DNA from: JBMOKT01 sp049323895
Lineage (GTDB): Bacteria > Bacillota > Peptococcia > Peptococcales > BICA1-8
Reading direction: 5' to 3'
Assembly: GCA_049323895.1 (NCBI GenBank)
Contig: JBMOKT010000004.1
Span: forward strand, 1-22,575
Length of the DNA stretch: 22,575 bases
Every line of letters begins with the position of its first letter. Position 1 is the first letter of the stretch. The position numbers and the translations under genes were made by a program. Below, in pieces: positions 14,177 to 20,716 of the stretch. Under the pieces are notes generated by a model, which worked only from the letters and a program-made list of their open reading frames with translations, was not told where the DNA came from and ran no database searches.

Positions 14177-15103
14177 ATGGTGTGGCTCATAGTGTTCTTA
14201 AGCTTTTTGTCAGGGGTTATGTTTATTTACGGAGGCTATTTGATTCTTGCTTCGGAAAAAATTCATATAGAATCCCGCCTCAAGAAAATAAAGGTTGAAA
14301 GAGAACGCAATAGGGAGCCGTTGGACGAACTGCAAAGACCTTTTATGGACAGAATTATTAAACCTTTCTTAAATTACATATCCAATTTTACCAAGAGGTT
14401 TACACCTGCCAAAAAAAAGACTAATTTAGAGAGAAAACTGCTGCTTGCCGGCAATCCTGGAGGGCTTAATTCTACCGAGTTTTTATCATTACATTATTCA
14501 ATTGCTGTGATGGTAGGAGCAACTGGTTATTTACTAGCCTTTTTTACAAAGTCCGGTCCGGCAATAAATATTGTTGCTGCTTTAATGGGAATTTGCTTTG
14601 GATACATATTAGTGGAAATGTATATTAATCTTAGAATAAAATATAGGCAGACAGATATAACTAAGGATTTGCCTGATGTACTTGATTTATTAACCGTTAG
14701 TGTAGAGGCAGGGCTTGGCTTCGATTCAGCTTTGCAAAGGGTAGTACAGAAGACAAAGGGACCCATCTCCCTTGAATTTGCAAAAACTCTTCAGGAAATC
14801 AAAATGGGTAAACAACGGCGAGAGGCCCTAAGGGACTTAGGGTTAAGAACAGGCGTAGAAGACCTTAACACATTTATCAGTGCACTGGTGCAGGCTGACC
14901 AATTAGGGGTAAGTATTGGGAATGTATTGCGTATTCAGTCGGAGCAAATACGAAGAAAACGCCGACAACGAATTGAGGAAAAGGCTATGAAGGCACCTAT
15001 TAAAATGTTAATACCAATGGTCCTATTTATTTTTCCTACTATTTTTATAGTTTTGTTGGGGCCCGCAGCCTTAGAGGTTTTGGAAAATTTAGGAGGCAAA
15101 TAA
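14177..15103 (+). CDS. tadC: Tad inner-membrane platform protein TadC
   Basis: Second T2SSF-family platform protein, partner of TadB. It has 308 residues with an N-terminal span, a central pair of spans (about 105-150), the T2SSF domain (LPDVLDLLTVSVEAGLGFDS, VQADQLGVSIGNVLR, then EKAMKAPIKM) and a C-terminal span. Order, length and motif fit TadC. The GGGGGT site precedes ATG 14177, 14 nt after tadB. Confidence 0.93.
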   Translation: MVWLIVFLSFLSGVMFIYGGYLILASEKIHIESRLKKIKVERERNREPLDELQRPFMDRIIKPFLNYISNFTKRFTPAKKKTNLERKLLLAGNPGGLNSTEFLSLHYSIAVMVGATGYLLAFFTKSGPAINIVAALMGICFGYILVEMYINLRIKYRQTDITKDLPDVLDLLTVSVEAGLGFDSALQRVVQKTKGPISLEFAKTLQEIKMGKQRREALRDLGLRTGVEDLNTFISALVQADQLGVSIGNVLRIQSEQIRRKRRQRIEEKAMKAPIKMLIPMVLFIFPTIFIVLLGPAALEVLENLGGK

Positions 15104-15191
15104 AAGATTGTCTTTTCAAGTATTATTTATAGGAGAAAAAGGAATTTAGTAAACATACAATAAATAAAGCTAATAGTCATAGAGGTGTAAC

Positions 15192-15536
15192 ATGAAAAAA
15201 ATAACTGTTCGCAATCTAAGGAACAATAAAATTATTGGCGACAAGATTGAACTTGCCGACACTTTTTACCTGCGGCTTAAGGGGCTATTAGGATACACAG
15301 GTTTGGGGCAGGGGGAAGGAATGCTCCTAACACCCTGTAGTTCTATTCATTGCATTGGCATGAAGTTTACCATTGATGTAATATTTGTGGATATTGATAA
15401 AAAGGTGATTTGGCTAAGGGAAAACATGCAGCCGGGTACCAAAGAGACAAAATTGGACTCAGTTCACGTGTTGGAGTTAGCTGCTGGAGAGGTGGCAAAG
15501 CAAGATATCCTTATGGGGGATACTTTGATGTGGTAA
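15192..15536 (+). CDS. DUF192 family protein
   Basis: A 114-residue protein of the DUF192/COG1430 family: LADTFYLRLKGLLGYTGL, then the signature SSIHCIGMKFTIDVIFVD, and a C-terminal VLELAAGEVAKQDI. Family members are small beta-rich proteins, often exported; this copy shows no signal peptide and looks cytosolic. Its biochemical role is not established. It follows tadC by 88 nt and is closed by a terminator, so it may be the last gene of the tad transcript; whether it serves the pilus is inference from position. AGAGGTG precedes ATG 15192. Confidence 0.85.
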   Translation: MKKITVRNLRNNKIIGDKIELADTFYLRLKGLLGYTGLGQGEGMLLTPCSSIHCIGMKFTIDVIFVDIDKKVIWLRENMQPGTKETKLDSVHVLELAAGEVAKQDILMGDTLMW

Positions 15537-15554
15537 AAATATTTTATTTTTAAT

Positions 15555-15583
15555 GTCCGGCTTCGGTCGGGCTTTTATATTTT
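15555..15583 (+). terminator. Rho-independent terminator after the tad/DUF192 unit
   Basis: GTCCGGC and GTCGGGC form a 7-bp stem (two G-U pairs) closed by the very stable C(TTCG)G tetraloop, followed by TTTTATATTTT. Confidence 0.88.
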
Positions 15584-15630
15584 AACCCCCCTCAACTGGA
15601 AATATTATACAGAAAATGATAAAATTAAAA

Positions 15631-15650
15631 TGTGCGCATATTTGTGCACA
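15631..15650. promoter_or_regulatory. Candidate operator TGTGCGCA-N4-TGTGCACA upstream of the HTH gene
   Basis: Two 8-nt half-sites, each near-palindromic, form an inverted repeat with 7 of 8 matching positions. A weak promoter (CTGGAA, then TAAAAT at 15620-15625) lies just upstream, so a bound protein would block transcription start. Autoregulation by the HTH gene product is the simple guess. Confidence 0.45.
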
Positions 15651-15689
15651 AAAATGGATATGAATACAGTAGGTTAAAGGGGGGGATTC

Positions 15690-16217
15690 TTGGACTTTAT
15701 TCGTATTGGAGATAAGATAATCAGCCGTTCTAAAATACAAAAAGCATTGACTAATATTTTGGAGTATAGAATAGGCGGTTATTCTCAGCAGGAGGTTGCC
15801 CAAAAATTTAACCTTGATCGTTCTTTTATCTCCCGCTTGGAAAAGCTGGGGGAAGTAAGGAAGGGTAAGAAAATTGCTGTGATAGGCTTTCCTGTTTTGA
15901 ATAAGGCGGAAATTTTAGAAGTCTGCAGGGAAGAAAGTGTAGACTACACATTGATATTAACTGAACAGGAAAGATGGACTTTCTTAAAGGATAAATCAGG
16001 GCTGGAACTTTTTGACCAAGTCATGTATAACATCTGCAAGATAAGGGAGCATGATGTTGTTCTGCTTTTGATGTCTGATAAAAGGGCTAAGCTGATAAGC
16101 GGTCTCTTAGAGGGAGAGGTTCTGCAAATCACTTTAGGGCGGTCTCCCCTTTCTGAAGACCAGTATGTGGTACCGGAGCAGTTAAGAGGGTTGATAAAGG
16201 CTTCCAAGGAGGAATGA
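15690..16217 (+). CDS. HTH-type transcriptional regulator
   Basis: A 175-residue protein with an N-terminal helix-turn-helix at about residues 22-55 (YRIGGYSQQEVAQKFNLDRS, then FISRLEKLG). The remaining 115 residues form an alpha/beta domain (KIAVIGFPVLNKAEILEVCR, with VVLLLMSDKRAKLISGLLEG) that I do not recognise; it could sense a ligand. The start is TTG 15690 with a long GGGGGGG site 4-10 nt upstream. It is followed after 3 nt by the next gene, so it is the first member of a three-gene unit and probably its regulator. Confidence 0.8.
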   Translation: MDFIRIGDKIISRSKIQKALTNILEYRIGGYSQQEVAQKFNLDRSFISRLEKLGEVRKGKKIAVIGFPVLNKAEILEVCREESVDYTLILTEQERWTFLKDKSGLELFDQVMYNICKIREHDVVLLLMSDKRAKLISGLLEGEVLQITLGRSPLSEDQYVVPEQLRGLIKASKEE

Positions 16218-16220
16218 TTC

Positions 16221-17135
16221 ATGAAACGGGTGGTAAGTATTAGTCTTGGTTCAAAAAAAAGGGACCACCGGGTAGAGACAAATATTCTCGGGGAAGAATT
16301 TATTATTGAGAGAATCGGCACCGATGGGGATATGCATAAAGCCATTGGGTACATAAAAGAGTTGGATGGCAAAGTAGATGCTTTTGGTATGGGTGGAATC
16401 GACCTGTATATAGTAGCCGGAAACAAGCGTTATATTCTCCGGGACGCCAAAAAACTTCGGGATGCGGCTAAGGTAACCCCAATGGTGGATGGCAGCGGTC
16501 TTAAGAACACCCTGGAACGAAAAGTAGTTGAGTATTTAGCGGGTAATGAGAAAATAGGACTGCAGGACAAAAAAGTGCTCCTGGTATGTGGTGTTGACCG
16601 CTTTGGTATGGCCCAAGGGCTGGAGCAGGCAGGTGCACATGTCACTTATGGTGACTTGATATTTGGACTAGGGCTTGACTGGCCGCTGCGCTCCTTAAAA
16701 ACATTGGAGCGGGCGGCAAAGATTATTGCTCCTATTGCCTGTCAGCTGCCTTTTGAGATGATCTATCCAACTGGAAAAAAACAGGATATCACCATTAGCA
16801 AATATGGTGAGTATTATCAGGAGGCGGATATTATTGCGGGGGATTTCCTGTTCATAAAACGTTATCTGCCCCAAAATCTAGAGAGAAAAATGATTCTCAC
16901 AAATACTGTTACCAAAGAGGATATTGAGCTTTTAAGAGCCAAGGGTGTACAGATGCTTGTCACAACAACTCCCGAATTTAGAGGCAGGTCCTTTGGTACT
17001 AATGTCATGGAGGCAGTATTAGTTGCTTTGTCCGGTGGAGGGAAAGAATTGACAGCAGAAGATTACCAGCAATTATTAGATAAGGTAGGATTTGTTCCCC
17101 GTATTATCGACCTGAAAAAAGAAAAATTAGCTTAG
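16221..17135 (+). CDS. Conserved hypothetical protein with Rossmann-like segment
   Basis: A 304-residue soluble protein. It starts with a short beta strand and RDHRVETNILGEEFIIERIG, has a Gly-rich AFGMGGIDLYIVAGNKRYIL around residues 54-73, and a nucleotide-binding-like strand-turn VLLVCGVDRFGMAQGLEQAG at about 120-139. A later stretch, TNTVTKEDIELLRAKGVQML, looks like another alpha/beta unit. Relatives are, from memory, sometimes labelled quinate 5-dehydrogenase; I see no support for that reaction. It lies 3 nt after the regulator and 11 nt before the acyl-reductase-like gene. GGAGGA precedes ATG 16221. It probably acts in the same pathway as the reductase; the function is unknown. Confidence 0.8.
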   Translation: MKRVVSISLGSKKRDHRVETNILGEEFIIERIGTDGDMHKAIGYIKELDGKVDAFGMGGIDLYIVAGNKRYILRDAKKLRDAAKVTPMVDGSGLKNTLERKVVEYLAGNEKIGLQDKKVLLVCGVDRFGMAQGLEQAGAHVTYGDLIFGLGLDWPLRSLKTLERAAKIIAPIACQLPFEMIYPTGKKQDITISKYGEYYQEADIIAGDFLFIKRYLPQNLERKMILTNTVTKEDIELLRAKGVQMLVTTTPEFRGRSFGTNVMEAVLVALSGGGKELTAEDYQQLLDKVGFVPRIIDLKKEKLA

Positions 17136-17146
17136 GGGGAATAAAT

Positions 17147-18241
17147 ATGAACAAATTTGCATTTATTATTCATCCGATTGAGGTAGCTGATATATATAGG
17201 AAATTCCCGCTTCTAGAAAAGCTTCCGGCAAATTTGGTGGAAAAAAGCTTTAAGTATCTGCCGCCTATGAAAGTATCTCATATAGAGGGTGTAAAGTCAC
17301 CCCATAATGAAGTGGAAGGATATTTTATAGCTTGTCCTTTGACAACAAGACAGCTGCTGACACTACCCACTGAGGTCTCTATCAAAAAAATTATTGAATC
17401 CGTAAAAGTTGCTGAAAAATTAGGTGCCCAGATTGTAGGTCTGGGAGCCATGACTTCTGTAGTGGGAGATGCGGGTATAACGGTGAGCCAAAACAGCAAT
17501 ATCCCTGTAACAACGGGAAACAGCTATACTGTGGCAAGCGCTCTGGAAGCTGCAGTCCGGGGAGCAGGGCTAATGAATATAGACATTAAAGAGGCCAATG
17601 TTGCCGTTTTGGGTGCGACAGGTTCCATCGGCAGTGTAGCGGCCAGTATTATAGCTAAAGAGTGCAAGTATCTTATGCTTCTGGCCAGGGATAAAGGACG
17701 CTTGACTAAATTGGCCAGAAATATTATGTATGAAAGTGGTATTGCCGTGGAAGTCAGCAGTGAACCTCAAAAAGTCCTGAAAAAAGCCGATATTATTATT
17801 TCAGTCACCTCTTCCATGGATACGGTGATTGATCCGGACATACTCAAGCCTGGAGCGGTTGTTTGTGATGTAGCTAGACCTAGGGATGTTTCTCTGACAG
17901 TTGAAAAGACCCGTAAGGATGTACTGGTTATTGAAGGCGGAGTAATTAAGGTCCCGGGCAAAGTTAATTTTAATTTTAACTTTGGATTTCCTAAGGGTTT
18001 AGCTTATGCCTGCATGGCTGAAACAATGATTTTAGCCTTAGAAAATAGATGGGAATCTTTTTCATTGGGCAGGGACCTGAGTATAGAGGGTGTCAAGGAA
18101 ATTAAAGCCCTGGCCGACAAGCATGATTTCAGGCTGGCTGGGCTGCGCAGCTTTGAGAAAACTTTAACCAGTGAAAAAATACTGCAGATTAAAGAATCCG
18201 CACGCAAAAAAGTCGCTGGGGGATATAGTATTGTAGGCTGA
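17147..18241 (+). CDS. Rossmann-fold dehydrogenase resembling acyl-ACP reductase (COG5322-like)
   Basis: A 364-residue protein that aligns by eye along its length with cyanobacterial long-chain acyl-ACP reductase. Shared blocks are VTTGNSYTVAS (121-131), the dinucleotide-binding VAVLGATGSIGS (152-163), LLARDKGRLTKLA (178-190), VIDPDILKPGAVVCDVARPR (227-246) and YACMAETMILALENRWESFS (287-306). Cys289 in the last block sits where the cyanobacterial enzyme has its thioester-forming Cys294. This suggests NAD(P)H-dependent reduction of an acyl thioester to an aldehyde, or an amino-acid-dehydrogenase-like reaction; the substrate is unknown. No aldehyde-deformylating oxygenase is nearby, so alkane synthesis is not implied. 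Third gene of the HTH-led unit; GGGGGA precedes ATG 17147. Fold and family are likely; the reaction is inferred. Confidence 0.8.
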   Translation: MNKFAFIIHPIEVADIYRKFPLLEKLPANLVEKSFKYLPPMKVSHIEGVKSPHNEVEGYFIACPLTTRQLLTLPTEVSIKKIIESVKVAEKLGAQIVGLGAMTSVVGDAGITVSQNSNIPVTTGNSYTVASALEAAVRGAGLMNIDIKEANVAVLGATGSIGSVAASIIAKECKYLMLLARDKGRLTKLARNIMYESGIAVEVSSEPQKVLKKADIIISVTSSMDTVIDPDILKPGAVVCDVARPRDVSLTVEKTRKDVLVIEGGVIKVPGKVNFNFNFGFPKGLAYACMAETMILALENRWESFSLGRDLSIEGVKEIKALADKHDFRLAGLRSFEKTLTSEKILQIKESARKKVAGGYSIVG

Positions 18242-18355
18242 CATACAATAACCCATGAGAATCTTAAATGAGAAGCAACATCAATTAAAATGGTATTTCT
18301 TATCAGAATACCAGCTAATGAATATGGGAGAACAATTTGGTTAAACTGTAAACCC

Positions 18356-18384
18356 TTGACAAATGTGTATACCCTTATTATAAT
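18356..18384 (+). promoter_or_regulatory. Perfect sigma-A promoter for greA
   Basis: TTGACA (18356-18361) and TATAAT (18379-18384) match both consensus boxes exactly with a 17-nt spacer. The predicted start is near 18391, giving a leader of about 134 nt before greA. Confidence 0.92.
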
Positions 18385-18400
18385 TACCGTTAGAGCAAAG

Positions 18401-18428
18401 AGCACTGAAGCCGAAGGGCTTTAGTGCT
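18401..18428 (+). promoter_or_regulatory. Hairpin in the greA leader
   Basis: AGCACTGAAGCC (18401-18412) pairs with GGCTTTAGTGCT (18417-18428), 12 bp with one G-U pair and a GAAG loop, about 10 nt after the predicted start. The following TATTCTAGT is not a true T-run. It may be a pausing/attenuation site, the end of a short leader RNA or a 5' stabiliser. Confidence 0.65.
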
Positions 18429-18524
18429 TATTCTAGTATATAGCGTCTAAAAATATTTTGTAACTTTAGAGAGGAATATGGCATAAAAAGATTAGAAAAA
18501 GAAACTAATAAGGGAGAGTTTAAG

Positions 18525-19004
18525 ATGGCTGAAAAAGAAGTTATTTTAACCAGGGCTGGTTTGCAAAGGTTAGAAGAAGAGCTTGACCATTTAAGAACTG
18601 TAAAGAGGAAGGAAGTAGCTGAGAGGATTAAACAGGCTATCGAGTTCGGTGACATTAGTGAGAACTCAGAGTATGAAGATGCAAAAAATGAGCAGGCCTT
18701 TATTGAGGGACGTATTATAACTATTGAAAAAATGTTAAGGAACGCCAAGGTAATAGAGGATGATGAAAGAGTAAGCGGCGTAGTCTCTATCGGTTCCACC
18801 GTTACCTTAAAAGATATTGAATTTGATGAGGTTATCGAATATAAGATAGTAGGTTCTGCAGAGGCCGATCCGCTGCAAAATTTAATTTCGAATGAATCAC
18901 CGGTGGGTAGAGCATTATTAGGCAATTCAGTTGGTTCTGTTGTAAATGTTGATGCCCCTGCTGGAAAACTAAAATTTGAAATTATTGATATTAGTAATAA
19001 GTAA
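18525..19004 (+). CDS. greA: Transcription elongation factor GreA
   Basis: Rescues backtracked RNA polymerase by stimulating transcript cleavage in the secondary channel. The 159-residue product has the N-terminal coiled coil with the tip FGDISENSEYEDAKNEQ, including the catalytic acidic residues Asp43 and Glu46, and the C-terminal FKBP-like domain (ADPLQNLISNESPVGRALLG, then APAGKLKFEIIDI). AGGGAGAG precedes ATG 18525. lysS follows after 29 nt, a common firmicute pairing. Confidence 0.97.
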   Translation: MAEKEVILTRAGLQRLEEELDHLRTVKRKEVAERIKQAIEFGDISENSEYEDAKNEQAFIEGRIITIEKMLRNAKVIEDDERVSGVVSIGSTVTLKDIEFDEVIEYKIVGSAEADPLQNLISNESPVGRALLGNSVGSVVNVDAPAGKLKFEIIDISNK

Positions 19005-19033
19005 GTAGTTAAAGTATTGGGGGATTGTTTGCT

Positions 19034-20512
19034 GTGACAGAACAAATTTTAGATGTAAATGAACTTATACAGGTTCGTTTAGACAAGCTGACAGAATTGA
19101 AGGAAAAAGGAATAAACCCCTTTGGAGGGAAATTTGTAACAACCCATCACGCCAAAGATATTCTAGAAAATGCTGAGCAGTTAACTGCTTCCAACATCGA
19201 AGTAGTGGTAGCGGGCAGGTTAATGGCTAAACGGGGGCATGGCAAAGCAGGTTTTGCCAACCTGCAGGATGTGAGTGGACAAGTTCAAATTTATTCCCGC
19301 CTGGACGATGTGGGAGAAGAAGCCCACGAAATATTTAAGAAGGCAGATATCGGTGACTTCTTGGGAGTGAAAGGTACAGTATTTGTAACCCACAAAGGCG
19401 AAACTACTATTGCCGTTAAAGAGTTGACCTTTTTAACAAAATCGCTTCATCCTCTACCCGAGAAGTTTCATGGTTTGAAAGATGTAGAACTGCGTTACAG
19501 ACAGCGTTATGTTGATTTAGTAATGAATCCTGACGTTAAGGAAACATTTATTCTGCGCAGCCGGATAATTAGGGCTATGCGTGAATATTTAGATAAACAG
19601 GGATTTTTAGAAGTAGAAACACCCACTCTTCATGCAATAGCTGGGGGTGCTAGTGCCCGTCCTTTCATTACTCATCATAATGCCCTGGACATAGATTTAT
19701 ACATGCGTATCGCATTGGAGCTTCATTTGAAGAGGCTGATTGTCGGTGGTATGGAGCGGGTTTATGAAATTGGCCGGGTATTTAGAAATGAAGGAATCTC
19801 GACAAAGCATAATCCCGAATTTACCATGATGGAATTATATCAGGCATATGCTGATTATAATGACATGATGAAGCTGACTGAAGAAATGGTTGCTTATATC
19901 GCTGAAAAGTGTCTAGGCACAACTAAGATAAATTACCAGGGAACTGAGATAGATTTGACTCCTCCTTGGAACAGAATCACCATGGTGGATGCAGTTAAAA
20001 AGTATGCTGGTGTAGATTTTAATGAAATCAAAACTGATGAGGAAGCCAGGGATGCAGCTAAGAATCTTAAAATAGCAGTTTCCAAAGATGCCACCAAAGG
20101 CAGTGTCCTAAATGAGATATTCGAGGAAACTGTAGAGCCAAATTTAATACAGCCTACTTTTATAATTGACTATCCTATAGAGGTTTCGCCTTTAGCAAAA
20201 AGAAAACAGGATGATCCCAATTTCACCTATAGATTTGAAGCATTCATAGTAGCCAGAGAAACAGCTAATGCTTTCTCCGAACTGAATGACCCAATAGACC
20301 AGAAAGAAAGGTTCCAAAAGCAGGTGGAACAAAGGGAAAAAGGCGATGATGAAGCCCATATGATGGATGAGGATTTTGTCCGTGCTTTAGAATATGGCAT
20401 GCCGCCCACGGGTGGATTAGGTGTAGGTATAGACCGTTTAGTGATGCTGTTAACTGATTCGCCGTCGATTAGGGATGTGATACTTTTCCCGACCCTCCGC
20501 CCTAGAGAGTAG
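19034..20512 (+). CDS. lysS: Lysyl-tRNA synthetase, class II
   Basis: Charges tRNA-Lys with lysine. The 492 residues include the N-terminal OB-fold anticodon-binding domain (VVVAGRLMAKRGHGKAGFAN) and the class II core with motif 2 near residue 250 (FRNEGISTKHNPEFTMMELY) and motif 3 at about 460-468 (GLGVGIDRL), ending DVILFPTLRPRE. GTG 19034 is chosen because GGGGG (19019-19023) is 10 nt upstream; the TTG at 19025 is only 1 nt from the site. It is probably transcribed with greA. Confidence 0.97.
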   Translation: MTEQILDVNELIQVRLDKLTELKEKGINPFGGKFVTTHHAKDILENAEQLTASNIEVVVAGRLMAKRGHGKAGFANLQDVSGQVQIYSRLDDVGEEAHEIFKKADIGDFLGVKGTVFVTHKGETTIAVKELTFLTKSLHPLPEKFHGLKDVELRYRQRYVDLVMNPDVKETFILRSRIIRAMREYLDKQGFLEVETPTLHAIAGGASARPFITHHNALDIDLYMRIALELHLKRLIVGGMERVYEIGRVFRNEGISTKHNPEFTMMELYQAYADYNDMMKLTEEMVAYIAEKCLGTTKINYQGTEIDLTPPWNRITMVDAVKKYAGVDFNEIKTDEEARDAAKNLKIAVSKDATKGSVLNEIFEETVEPNLIQPTFIIDYPIEVSPLAKRKQDDPNFTYRFEAFIVARETANAFSELNDPIDQKERFQKQVEQREKGDDEAHMMDEDFVRALEYGMPPTGGLGVGIDRLVMLLTDSPSIRDVILFPTLRPRE

Positions 20513-20535
20513 TGGTCGGGTGTTGAAAAACGGCA

Positions 20536-20556
20536 TCTAGTGACTAGTGGCTAGTA
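20536..20556. repeat. CTAGTGACTAGTGGCTAGT repeat, copy 5 (inverted orientation)
   Basis: Two to three units of CTAGTGAC/CTAGTGGC lie 24 nt after lysS. They are the reverse complement of the unit at 881-920 and 4707-4749. Confidence 0.65.
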
Positions 20557-20568
20557 GAAATTTATAGT

Positions 20569-20585
20569 GACCATCGTTAATGGTC
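20569..20585. other. Short hairpin downstream of lysS
   Basis: GACCAT and ATGGTC pair (6 bp) around CGTTA. Small and without a T-run; it may simply precede the true terminator. Confidence 0.35.
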
Positions 20586-20600
20586 CTAGTGTAGTCGCAG

Positions 20601-20632
20601 TAAATCTGGGTATTTAGCCCAGATTTATTTTT
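20601..20632 (+). terminator. Rho-independent terminator of greA-lysS
   Basis: TAAATCTGGG (20601-20610) pairs with CCCAGATTTA (20618-20627), loop of 7 nt, followed by TTTTTA. Confidence 0.88.
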
Positions 20633-20716
20633 ATGCCCTCATAAAGGTAATTGCCTGGTCGAAATATGTAATAACAAAAGGCGCCTTGGAAATTACATAA
20701 AATTGGGGGAGATAAA

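Noticed and set aside
15944..16426. 160-aa minus-strand reading frame
   Set aside because: Spans two tightly packed plus-strand genes and has no recognisable motif.
18428..19045. 205-aa minus-strand reading frame
   Set aside because: Antisense to greA, Ser-rich shadow composition.
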